A stretch of 64,000 bases of DNA. Source: Agrostemma githago (Eukaryota; Streptophyta; Magnoliopsida; Caryophyllales; Caryophyllaceae). Below the pieces are notes generated by a model. The model saw only the letters and a list, made by a program, of their open reading frames with translations. It was not told the DNA's origin and ran no database searches. The stretch's first letter is position 1. Each line of letters begins with the position of its first letter. This document shows positions 47,617 through 58,457 of the stretch, piece after piece. The translations under genes and the position numbers were made by a program. The stretch covers positions 35,578,678 to 35,642,677 of the forward strand of contig OY288243.1 of the NCBI GenBank assembly GCA_958450325.1. Reading direction: 5' to 3'.

Positions 47617-48046
47617 TACTCTCCTTCTTTGAAAAAGAATTGTCCTCAATTCTTGTAACAAGTATCCCACCTGGATTAAATACAAAATTTTTTAGGATCA
47701 ACATATCCTCACTCCAAATAGACATAAGTGTGGGTAACATTGGTATTATGGCTCGACCACAAGCTCGAATCCTTTTCAAATAGGTGTTGTTTTGAATGCT
47801 TGTGAACTCTACTTTGCTTGTTGTGAACAAGGATGAAACAAGTATCTTTTGTTGCTCCTCAAAGTATTCCACAAGCGCAATCCCTTTACTCTCCATGTTT
47901 GTTTTGGCTAAGATCAGAATTTTTTTCTTCATGCGCAACCCATTTGGCTCACAGTGATCTTCATATTCATCGAAAATAGGAGGTAACGACGGATCAAAAA
48001 CCAAACTTTCCTCGCTTGTATTTTCCAACGAGAAAATTCCAGCCAT
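47585..48046 (-). CDS. H internal ORF, unknown function
   Basis: On the minus strand, ATG at 48046 (MAGIFSLENTSEESL) opens 153 codons that run through the internal region and ~30 bases into the 3' LTR. A longer frame from 48148 exists but crosses a poly-A stretch. The protein has an acidic part (PPIFDEYEDHCEPNG) and a basic KKK segment, with no recognisable zinc knuckle or catalytic motif. It could be a rearranged gag-like or captured sequence. Confidence 0.4.
   Translation of the reverse strand: MAGIFSLENTSEESLVFDPSLPPIFDEYEDHCEPNGLRMKKKILILAKTNMESKGIALVEYFEEQQKILVSSLFTTSKVEFTSIQNNTYLKRIRACGRAIIPMLPTLMSIWSEDMLILKNFVFNPGGILVTRIEDNSFSKKESMTRVHFAALF
47617..47630 (-). other. H polypurine tract
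   Basis: On the minus strand CAAAGAAGGAGAGTA directly precedes the LTR start TGACGCGAG. Confidence 0.6.
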
Positions 48047-48270
48047 CTTTTTTTTTTTGAATAGTACTACGTGAACAGTACTAATTCGTGAACAGTTTTT
48101 TTTTTTTGAAAATAAATCGAACTTCAACAAGAACCACGAAACAATCAAAACCGATTAACCCTCGAACTACCCGCACGAGTTTAACCTTTGAATTCCAATC
48201 GCAATCAGAAATTCAACTAATAACTTGGCTTCGACACTTCTTGGACCGTCTTGATTTTAAGAAAACTCAA

Positions 48271-48290
48271 GAGTTGTAGCTCTGATACCA
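48271..48290 (-). other. H primer binding site
   Basis: On the minus strand TGGTATCAGAGCTACAACTC lies four bases after the LTR. The first 12 bases match the complement of the initiator methionine tRNA 3' end; the rest diverges. Confidence 0.85.
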
Positions 48291-48294
48291 CTAA

Positions 48295-49106
48295 TGATGT
48301 GAGTTAGAATGAACTTTGAACAAGTTATTTGGAGATTGATAGTAAATTGAAATAAACGAAACCAAGCAACGAAATCAGATTGAGATAGTTGCTATAAAGG
48401 AATTATAGGACGTAGCCAAGGATAGTGTGCTAAGTGAGATAAACCTATACCTCAACAAAGCGGGTGCTAATTCAAACACTCGATTGAAATAGCGAGTATA
48501 GAGCTTGTAACGCGACTAACTCTAATACTTTGTCTTGTGAACTACAAAGACGAAAAGGAAAGCAAAGCTTAACTCAGATTCTGTTTGATGAAAGTTGAAT
48601 GCTTTATTCATCAAGTACTTGGCTATTTATAGCCTACAAAACGACCCAAAGAGAGGCCAACCAGAATAGTCAAGCCTCTTAAAGTGGATGATACAAACAA
48701 AGAAAGGAAAAAGAATTTAGACAGCTAGATACAATGAACAAGTGTGAACACTAGCAGCCACTATTTTGCTCCATTTCAGATGCATGCTTCTTTGTTTGCT
48801 CGAGTAGTTTTGATTAAACGGACTTGAAAATAGCAGCTCTTTTCCTCGGGAATTTATTGAAAGCTTTAAAGAAAATCGAGGCAAAGGAAACAATTCCGTC
48901 AAAGAATTTAACAGCAACGTTTTTCAATGCACAACTGACTTGTTTGGGGCATAACTTCGTCAATACTTGTTCAATGAACCTTCAGGAGTAGTCATTGGAA
49001 AGATAAGCTCGAAATCTATCTCCTCCATTTTGAATGACTACGAAATTCCAAGTATAACTTGAGATATGGACCGATCAAAACAATGCTGCAAAATGAACTC
49101 GCGTCA
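48295..49106 (-). repeat. H 5' LTR
   Basis: Same length (812 bp) as the other H LTR, with few substitutions, so the insertion is young relative to F. Confidence 0.93.
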
Positions 49107-50156
49107 GTACACGATGGTGAAAATGGCCCACATATGAATGCCCATATGTTAGCCCGAAAAATCATGAGGCTCAGATATTATTGGAACACCATGGAAACGA
49201 ACTGTCAGTCATATGTCAAACCCTACCATAGCTGTCAGATCTTTGCCCACGTACAGCACATGCCGTCATCTCTGCTATACACCATGACGTCCCCGTGGCC
49301 ATTTTCGACATGGGGCATTTATATAATTGGAAAGGTACACCCTTCCGGGACGGGAGGTCATTGCTTCATCTTGGTGGCCATCGACTATTTCACCAAAACC
49401 GAGTCTTGTCGTGTCTTAAACGCCAAGCACGTGGCCAAATTTATCCAGAATAAGATCATATGCCGGTACGGGATCCCACACGAGTTTATCAGTGATCATG
49501 GGACCCATTTTCAAGCTAAAACTGCCACGTTGCTAGCAAAATACAAAATTCAGAAGCATACATCTTCACCCTACCGACCCCAAACAAATGGAGCGGTAGA
49601 AGCGGCTAATAAAACAATTGTCACCATACTTAAAAAGATGGCTGAGAATTACCGGGACTGGCCCGACAAAATACCTTTTGCCCTATATGGGTACCGGACG
49701 TCAATTCGCACCGCAACCGGAGCAACTCCATATTATCTGACATATGGAATGGAGGCGGTCCAACCGGTCGAGCTAGAAGTACCATCCCTAAGGATTTTAC
49801 TGGAGAGCCAAGTACCGGAAGCAGATTGGGTACAAGCCCGATACGATTCGCTAGTCCTTTTGGACGAACGGCGGTAGTCCCGGGCCCTCAACCATATCCA
49901 AATATATCAAAGGAGGATCCAACGAGCTTTCAACAAAAGAGTTAGGCCCAGAAACATCAAAGAAGGGGATCTAGTCCTAAAATTGGCCCGTGCCCTACAA
50001 CCGGTTGACCCAAGAGGAAAATTCAAACCTAATTGGGTTGGGCGATACTTAGTCAAGAAGGTCCTATCAGGAGGAGCGGTGATGCTGACAGACCTGGACG
50101 GGAATGAATTCGTCAACCCGACCAATTTGGACCAGCTGAAGCGCTACTACCCATAA
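49107..50156 (+). pseudogene. pol: F pol, last part: integrase
   Basis: It resumes with VHDGENGPHMNAHML. The zinc-binding end is damaged (PYHSC where G has HCHNC). The first catalytic Asp is replaced by Tyr (WGIYIIGK against WGIDIIGK in G). ISDHGTHF and YRPQTNGAVEAANK are intact. A stop occurs at 49876 (DERR-stop). The C-terminal region runs to QLKRYYP at 50156. The substitutions alone would inactivate integration. Confidence 0.92.
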
Positions 50157-50594
50157 ACCCTATCTCAATGTCATTTGCAAAAGTTTATAAAAATTCGTCT
50201 TTTTATAAATTTTCAAAAATTGTAGACAAGTCAATAAGCTAGGATTATTCATCCTACTGTCGCACATCTTGAACTAATAGTCTTGGTGTATTTCGAAAAT
50301 TGCAAAAAAAATCCATGTTTGAACTACGTTTGGTTTGATTCCGCTAATTGTGGATACGTAGGCAACCCCTCAAAAGGGTACAACCACTGCAATAACGAAA
50401 AGACGGGAACGGTATTCACTAATATGTCTTTTATTAAAATCCCGATAAACTCGGGAATTCCAAAATTACAAAAACTTCCGAAAAAAAAAATCACACCAAA
50501 AAATAATAATAATACTCAAATAATTAAACAAAGGAGACTAATATTCGTGCATCTTGCCCTTCCCTTTGTCCTTTGGGTCGCGCGGAGCCCGAGG
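50157..50594. other. F non-coding strip between pol and antisense gene
   Basis: It contains GTGGATACGTAGGCAACCCC, shared with G, and A-rich patches. It is the convergent 3' end zone of the sense and antisense genes. Confidence 0.55.
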
Positions 50595-52346
50595 TCACCG
50601 GGGCGGGGGCAAGCGTTCCCGAATCACGAGGGGAACCTCCTTAGTTCGAACCCGTTTCTTTGACAGCGGGTTTTCTGCTATTGTTTTTGGTCCAAGTCGA
50701 GCCCGCACGTGCTCGGGTAGTCTATCTCGTGGGCCAAGTCGGTCCTGCACTGCTAGTCTTGGGCCCAGTCTCCTTTCCAAGTCAGTCTGGGGGCTCACTT
50801 TCCCCCGTGCACCTCTAGCACTAGACCCTTCAGCTTGAGTCTTAGTCTTCTTTCTCTGACCTGACATTAGACGGACCAGAGTAGCTGGAGTGTCACCTTC
50901 GTCGAAGAAGCCCCTATTATTTTTAGCTTGCTCCCTCCGCAGCAGATCAAAAGCTTCATCGACCTTCAAAGCAGCTCGGGTTTCGGCATCACCTGCTTTA
51001 GTCCACTTCACATAGGAGTCTGAAACCCAGATTGAGTGACGAGATGTGGGAATAGGCCAGGTATGTCGGGTGTACCACCTTTGCATCCAGGTATCGCACA
51101 TTACATCAGTCAGTTGGGTAGGGTAACTCACAACTGCTTCAATCTCCGGGATTCTATGGGTCCAACCATATTGCCTTACTATGCGGTCCGGGTAGAGATG
51201 AACTGTCTAGCTAAAGACAATATTACCTGATAGCGAGCTCTGTCCCTCGGATCCAAGCCTGTCCAAACATAGATGGGCCACCACGGCACTACCCATCGAA
51301 TCAACGGACCACCACGGAATGATAGCACCTTGTCCCAATATTTCTGGGTAATCTGGCGAGAAAAATCAATGGCCCGTCTCCTCGTCATCACCAGATTATG
51401 ACGGTAATTGCTCGCGTCAAGAGGAGGATCTATCACTGATAGCCTCTCGTATAGCCAAATCTGAAAAAGAAGGCAAAAATATGAGTTCCTAAGACGAAAC
51501 AGGCGTCCGCCTAGGGGCACTCGATCGAGTGCCTGAGGGTTACTCGATCGAGTGGCATCCCTAAACACGAACAGGGGGCTTTTTACGAGGGCACTCGATC
51601 GAGTGCCAGGGTGACTTGGTCGAGTGCCCACTGCAGCAGAAAAATCGCGAAAAAAAAAATCAAAAATCAAGAAGTTGGAGAAATAATAAAAAAAATCTGA
51701 CATACTTGCAATAAACGAGTACTCCCGGTCAAGCGGACCGAAGAATCCCTCTTAGGGTTGTCTAGACCTTGGATAATTTCACCCGTGATCAGCCAAGCCG
51801 GGCTGTACTCCATCTCCATCAAATCAACCATGGTCAGAAGGCGAGCGTTACCCATGCATGACAATAAGTCCATATGACCTTCAAAAGCATAAACATGGAG
51901 CATACAGAAAGAAAAAGCCCTACGACTGTGAACCGGTCTGACCCGGACATCGTGAGGATTCATAAATTTCTCCGCCAAGTCGATCAGAGAAACATTACCA
52001 TCCTCCATCATGCGGGATACTTCATTGTGGGAAAGTCCTAAAATTCCCGTAGCTTTCTCCTTGGGTCATAGACCGAATAGGGTATGGCAGGTCGGAGTAT
52101 CGGGTTCCATCCTCCCACGGCAGCAATCTCCTCAGGTAAAGGACAAACTTTTCCCCGGAGAAAGGCAAAGACATGATATATGTCGTCCCTCTAAGACAAG
52201 CAAGCATCAAGGAAATAACGATCGACCTGCATCTGACGGAATGGATACAGCTGAGTAATACCCGTCTGATTAAGAGCCAACCTATCCGTGTCCCTAAAGC
52301 GTCGGGACCATTCTTGCAACATCACAGTCAATCGATCGATTCCCAT
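50595..52346 (-). pseudogene. F antisense gene, two exons
   Basis: The start at 52346 gives MGIDRLTVMLQEW. Exon 1 ends at 51706, intron 51705-51461 (GTATGT...TTTTTCAG), exon 2 runs to 50595 (RERLPPPR). The join at LLQ / IWLYERL is phase 0, as in G. Motifs include HVFAF, CPLPEEIAAV, SPAWLITGEI, HITQ/QITQKYWD and TDVMCDTWMQRW. A stop near 52194 and a frameshift near 51210 disable it. The weak likeness to plant mobile domain proteins is my impression only. Confidence 0.8.
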
Positions 52347-53004
52347 GGTTAAAAATCTTGAAAGGAATAAAGAGACTTTCTTTTTGAGAAGGGATGAATT
52401 ATGAGGAGTTTGTGAAGAAAATCAAAGACAAGGGAGGGCTATATATAGCATCAACCTTACAACCCTCTTTCCATATCACTTTTCCATGAAAATTTTCCTA
52501 ATCCTAACAGGATCAACATAAAGGCCTCGTCTCGAGATTCCCTAATCCTAGCCCGGGAATTAGTCATCCCGAATTTCCTTAATTTTCAAAAAAATTCAAA
52601 ATTTCAAAAGTTTCAAAAATTCCAAAAATTCAAAAGATCATTTTTTTCCCCAGCGCGAGTCATATTTGTTTCACCTACGTGTTGCATGCAAAATTTTATG
52701 TAACTTATACAGGTACAATTCAAGACCGCGCAATTCACATATCTCCCCAGCGGAAAGCCTGAGGCGGCATTTTCCCCGGAATGGCACGGGATGGGCCCAC
52801 ATATAGGCGCACCCAGGACTTATGCGACAAGTCTGATTCCCCACGGAGTTATCATCATCAACTCAGGTATGATTTCTATCTTATGGCTGGTGGCCCTTCA
52901 CGCGAGTCTAATGGACTATAAACGACCCGATAGGAAGTCTGCCAGGTTTCAATCCTCGATTGGCCTAGTATCTACTCTGACTTTCGCCTTGTCCAAGCCT
53001 CAGT
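52347..53004. other. F region between antisense gene and polypurine tract
   Basis: It holds a minus-strand TATA-like TATATATA at 52447-52440, 94 bp upstream of the antisense ATG. The remainder is non-coding, with homology to the matching G region only near its end (TCTGACTTTCGCCTTGTCC). Confidence 0.55.
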
Positions 53005-53018
53005 CAGAGTGGGGGCTC
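53005..53018 (+). other. F polypurine tract
   Basis: CAGAGTGGGGGCTC immediately before the 3' LTR, same as G. Confidence 0.8.
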
Positions 53019-55627
53019 TGTAGAAACCCGCATTTTGACTGCCAGGTGTCTATAGCAATTTCCAAAAAACACCCGATGATGATCGGACGCTAACGTGTTT
53101 CTACGCGCTCAGATATGGGCTCAAAATCTTTATTTGTTGGTTTAGGCATTTACGGAGTAAAAATCTCACAAAACTGACCTCAAATTCAGGCCCAGTGGGT
53201 CGTTTCCAGTCAAACAAGACTAATTTGGGTCAAAACCGACACTGGAAATAAAACCGACTTTTAGCGATTGGGTCGAACCCCGGTCAAAGTCGTTCCGAGA
53301 CATACAAAACAGCCATTCAAACATTCAAAGTCCAGTCCAAATACAAAACCCACAAAATATCCAAAACCACGGTCCAAAAAACCGACCCGTGCGCTCCAGC
53401 TGACCCACTCGATCGAGTGTCAGCTCCACTCGATCGAGTGGGCCCTTAAACAAGCGCGACTGCAGGCGCACTGGGCCACTCGACCGAGTTGGCCAGTTAC
53501 TCGGTCGAGTAACCCTAGACGGGGTACATGGACAATGCCTATATAAACACCCCCATGCACACACTTCAAGACAACTTTTTTCACCCTAAGTCAATCCTAA
53601 TTTCCAGCTTTACACACATTATTTCAAACCCTAATCACATATTAGGAACCCTAATAAACCCTAGCAATTCACAAACCCTAAACCACCATAACTTAGCTTA
53701 CATCTCGATACTCCCGTGCTAGCCACAACTACGAGTCCCGTCCGAGAACAAGAACATGTAATTTGAGAGTGAAAAACCCCGTTCTTTCCCCTCTCTTTCT
53801 CTCTCGCGTCGCACGTCGTCTATGTCGTCGTCGTTGTCTCGTTTTTTACTTTATTCGCGTCCTAATATCGTTAATATCACTAGTATAAAACATTAAAATG
53901 CTTGTGAATTTGTGTCGAGTGCAAGGGATGTCGGAATAAGGAAACCCGAATATACAAGGGTATTGCACCCAGCGTTGCCGGTCGCTTATCCTGACACCCC
54001 TAGCACTTGGTTATTGAAACAAGTCAACCTAAATAATAGTTTTTATTTTCGTTCGCACTGTCATCATTCACCGCATATTTCATCAATTACAAACTATTTT
54101 TAAAACAAGTGTTTTTTTATAAGGGTCGAAACCCGTTGACGCAGATCCGACATCACATAATCCCTAGGAATTCATTACGATGTCGGAGAGGCCGAGGGAA
54201 TCAAGTCTTTCAGTTCAAGTAAAGTGTCGATCCGTTAGATTCGATACCAACTTAATAGTTGGATGTCGAATCTCAGCGGTTTAGTAAAACAATTTAACTA
54301 ATCCGATTTTTCGTTGATGCTAACATAGATGTCATTAATTCGATAAGAATGCGACACTATAAACGCGGAGGAAAATTCATATCGTTTTAGTTAACATAAC
54401 GACTTAAAACATTTTTTTAAAGTTCTCACTCTAGTATTCCATATCGATTCAATAATCGAATATGGGATATGACGAGTATCGTAGTTAAGTATCGAGTATA
54501 AATTCCACAATATTTATGCCCGATTCAACAAACTCCTCGAATTATCAAAAATCAAAAAGCAATTTCGAAATCGACAATAAATTGCAAAGTGAACCCTAGT
54601 TTGTACAGGGGGCACTCGATCGAGTGCCTAGTCCACTCGGTCGAGTGGCACCCCAAAAACGAGACAGAATGCTATCTTGGCAACCACTCGGTCGAGTCTC
54701 GCCATGACTCGATCGAGTGGCCATGCACTCGGTCGAGTTCCCTCATAACTCGGTTGAGTGGCGTCTCGAAATCCGGACAGAGGCCTTTCCAGAGGTCCAC
54801 TCGGTCGAGTCCCTCAATGCGTCGGTCGAGTGGCCCCTTATCACGTCAAGCCGTGAGTCCTACAAGGCCATCCGAGTCTCATCAACGTTTTTTACGACTT
54901 AAGTCGACACGTGTCTAATCTATCACGTGAAACATCACTTTTCAAAATCATGCATCATCATATTTACATCATTCCATAATATTTTATATTATTCGCAAAC
55001 CGTTATTATCGTTATACCGTTACTAACAAGTTTGTTATTTTCTTGTTGATTTTCATCGTTTATTTTATTGTACTAAAATGAACCTTCGCATGCTAAATTT
55101 AACTTCGACGTTAGAATTAGTTGCATTAAATCGACATAGAAACCCTTTCAATTCTCGCATGTTTAGGATAAAACAATGTTTGCATAACATTTTCACCGTT
55201 CAACTAACGCGCGTATTAGAAAGTCACTCGATATCTTAGTAGAGGCCACTAATGTGCGGGCGGGGTTGGGTGTCCTTTGTGGGCTTCCCAACACGTACCC
55301 TCACCCCTTACTCAGAACCTTGGTTTTCGGATGCCCGAAACCGTTGGCGCACGAGAGTCATTCAATACACGATAACCGGTAGTGACGGTATCGGTATCGC
55401 AATGCAAAGAGACGAGCCCAATAAAATCTGACATCGGAAATGGGCCGTACTTTGTGCATGGCCCACTACGACATAAAGTGGGTTCGAACGGGCCCGAACT
55501 CCCACAAAGTTCGGTGGTGACTCCACTTCGATTTAAATTTCAATTCGATCCATTCTCATATTGAGATTCATTCGCCTCCCCAAACCCGCGCGTGGCCGCG
55601 CCGGGGTGGACCTGTGTCATGTTCACA
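53019..55627 (+). repeat. F 3' LTR
   Basis: A 2609 bp LTR, TGTAGAAACCC to CATGTTCACA. TATA box at 53540-53547, palindromes at about 53406-53510 and 54611-54830, telo-box cluster at about 53583-53682. It ends against the CACCC target copy at 55628. Confidence 0.95.
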
Positions 55628-57059
55628 CACCCGATGAAATTTTTTGTCCAAAATGGCAATTTGGGGAGGAGACAGCGTCAGGCGAAGTTTCGCCCGGTGA
55701 AAATATCATCGGGTGAAGTTTCGCCCGATGAAAAATCTGACCAAAAACTCAAAAATCTCGTAGGGTGAAATTTCGCCCAGTTAGATCTCATTGGGTGAAA
55801 CTTCGCCCAGTGACTTCAGAGGGCCATAACTCTCTCGCTTGATCTCCAATTAGGGCGTGTCATATGTCGTTGAAAAGATAAGAAAATAATCTTTCACCTT
55901 CAACTAGAATCGCTTCAATCCAAGATCTAGAACTCTAGATATATCCATTTGAAGTTCGACCTTTCCGGTGAAGATGCCTAATGGACCATAGTTTTTCCCT
56001 TTTGCTCAAGATTTCACCTCTTGGGTTTGGACTTTGGACTTTAATCATGTTTTGGGACGATATTCCGCTCCCTTGTGCCCATGTAAGCTCAAACATGCTC
56101 TCGGACAATGAATTCTTATCAAAATAGTAGGAAAACTACCCAAAAACACGTAAATGCACAAGAGAGGTCGTTAGAGTGAGAAAGACTCAAATAAGGCGAT
56201 AATCTGATCCGAATAAAGCAGCCTCATTTGATGAACTCACACTTAAGCCAAGTGATCCTAACTTGGCCCCCATTATCCCATCCACCAGCTTGGTAGTATA
56301 CCTTCTCCAAGCACTAAATTAGCTTGTATGAACACAAGCTAGGCGGAATAAATGGAGCTAAAGATACATTTCTCCAATACGATTTCTAAGTCCAAATAAT
56401 AATCAATGGGATTAATTGCTTTCAAGACTAGAAGATACATTTACCAAGTGCAAAAACACACCAGCCTACTAAAGCAAACAAAGAAGCATTGCATCTGAAT
56501 TGGAGCAAAATAGTGGCTGCTAGTGTTCACACTTGTTCATTGTATCTAGTTGTCTAAATTCTTTTCCCTTTCTTTGTTTGTATCACCCACTTTAAGAGGC
56601 TTGATTGTTCTGGTTGGCCTCTCTTTGGGTCGTTTTGTAGGCTATAAATAGCCACCCATTAGATGAATAAAGAATTCAACTTTCATCAAACAAATCTGAG
56701 TTAAGCTTTGCTTTCCTTTTCGTCTTTGTAGTTCACAAGACAAAGTATTAGAGTTAGTCGCGTTACAAGCTCTATACTCGCTATTTCAATCGAGTGTTTG
56801 AATTAGCACCCGCTTTGTTGAGGTATAGGTCTATCTCACTTAGCACACTATCCTTGGTTACATCCTATAATTCCTTTACAGCAACTATCTCAATCTGATT
56901 TCGTTGCTTGTTCTCGTTTATCTCAATTTACTATCAATCTCCAAATAACTTGTTCAAAGTTCATTCTAAATCACATCATAATCGCACACAACTCTCACAA
57001 AAGCGATAGGAAAATGAGTCTAAATGGGGGGTAAAACGGTCCAAATTTGCGTGTTATCA
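55628..57059 (-). repeat. E copy C 3' LTR, remainder
   Basis: It resumes at the CACCC target copy and carries the palindrome cluster (about 55680-55815) that the E 5' LTRs lack. It is interrupted by a solo LTR at 56205-56978 and ends GTGTTATCA at 57059. Confidence 0.9.
56205..56978 (+). mobile_element. Solo LTR, H family (Copia-like), second copy
   Basis: A 774 bp LTR, TGATCCGAATAAAGC to CTAAATCACATCA, with duplication TAATC (56200-56204, 56979-56983) and TATAAATA at 56643-56650. The same place in copy B (7938-7945, GCGATAATCGCAC) is empty. It is closely similar to the solo LTR at 4363-5138. Confidence 0.92.
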
Positions 57060-58457
57060 AATCCCCCACACTTAAGCTTTACTCGTCCTCGAGTAACTCA
57101 TTAGACCAAACTACTTTCCATAAAAATAAATATAACACACCAAAACGAAAACACAAAATAAATACAAGCACGAAAGACAAAGAACACAACAAATCACCAA
57201 TTTTCCTAATCAAAAGTCACGATTCTAAAATCCAACTAAAATACAGAATATGAATACTAAAATTACTAGACCGGTTGCAAAAATAATTATTACGTATTTT
57301 TCGGCCTCGGTCCATGCTATGTCAGGATGTGTGGCGGAGATGGCAGGCGTTCTCCCATGAAGTTATTGACAAATGCATACAAGTCTCGGCCACTTGCAAA
57401 AACAAAGGCTAGGGTCGTCCTAATCGCCCAAGTGACATAAGAACCGATCAAAAATGAAAGACAAGAATATCAAAAATACTTGGAGGAGGAATCGTCTTTC
57501 TTTTCTTTTTCTTTGTCATTTTTTTATTTTCATTCTTCTTTTCATTCATTCTTTCTTTCTTTTTCATTTGTTTCATATTTTTTTTCTTTTCTTCTTCTCC
57601 CCCTTATTTTCTTGTTTTTGAGTTTTTTTGGAAGATTTTTCTTTGTTTGCACATATTTGATGTTTGAATTCTTTTGAATGGGAAAGAGTGCAAAACTCAA
57701 TATCAATCATATTCAACTCTTATTTGTGAAGTATTTTTGTGGAATAATGGATCGTAAAAGGATAGAAGTCACTTGGGTTATAGTCACCTAGACAAGCATA
57801 CAATGTCAAAATCACAACACGGGAGGTGGAAGGTGAACACAAGTGAAACACACACCCGAGCGACTTATAGTAGGAGGACAATCAATATATATATATATAG
57901 ATTAAATATATTGTTGTAATAATTAAAAGATTCTCTATTTGATTTTTTAAATTATTAATGATAGTTTCCTAAATTGATGATAGAATTATAATTATTATAA
58001 TTGATGATTATAATTATTATTAATGATAGTTTCCTAAATTGATGATTATTGTAATTATTAATGATAGAATCTTTTAATTATTACAACAATATATTTAATC
58101 TATTATATTAACATGATGTTTTATAATTTTCATCTAAAATTCTTTAAATTTAATTTTAAAAAAAGTTATCGTAAATGAAATTATAAAAATGAATTAATTA
58201 GATTCGTGGTAGAAAATGCTTTCATTAGAGTATAAATTTCATATTATTTGTTTCATATTATTTGCTCGAAAAAGTGATGAATTTATTACATATAAATATA
58301 TTAAAGTTATCCCACATCGACAAATTATAATAAGATGATGAAATTTTATATTATAAATAATAGTAATCATCCGTCCTTAGATATCCACCAAATCTTTTTA
58401 GTCATAAATAACTCTTAAGATTATATCCTTAAGTAATTATCCATTGTTTTTGAATAT
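57060..58457 (-). mobile_element. E copy C internal region (3' end), cut by J
   Basis: It begins with the polypurine complement AATCCCCCACACTT and follows copy B 8012-9358, including the pyrimidine-rich tract (57492-57645) and the first array unit (USE-like ATCCCACATCG near 58310). J interrupts it at 58458. No gene is seen. Confidence 0.85.
57899..58090. repeat. Local inverted duplication in E copy C
   Basis: 57901-57975 is the reverse complement of sequence that copy B carries at about 8935-9010, and the direct version resumes near 58068. Between them ATTGATGATTATAATTATTA-type sequence repeats. The AAAGGAGGAGG segment of copy B is missing. Confidence 0.7.

Larger units (their letters stand above)
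46805..49106 (-). mobile_element. Element H: short Copia-like LTR element nested in F
   Basis: Two 812 bp LTRs (46805-47616 and 48295-49106) surround a 678 bp internal region. The target duplication is GTACA (46800-46804 and 49107-49111). On the minus strand the primer site TGGTATCAGAGC matches initiator Met-tRNA, the usual Copia primer. With no pol it is non-autonomous, intermediate between TRIM and LARD size classes. Confidence 0.92.
22978..55627 (+). mobile_element. Element F: Tat/Ogre-like Ty3-gypsy retrotransposon, with nested insertions
   Basis: It runs from the 5' LTR (TGTAGAGACCC) to the end of the 3' LTR (GTTCACA), flanked by CACCC. Without nested G and H it is about 15.6 kb. Order: LTR, primer site, ~1 kb leader, gag, protease, a linker, reverse transcriptase, RNase H, a second (archaeal-type) RNase H, integrase, an antisense gene, polypurine tract, LTR. 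The second RNase H and the antisense ORF are known marks of the Tat lineage. All coding parts are disabled. Confidence 0.93.

Noticed and set aside
53325..53564. Minus-strand ORF also at 23326-23523
   Set aside because: Spans the F U3 palindromes and TATA box; conserved only because the LTRs are copies.
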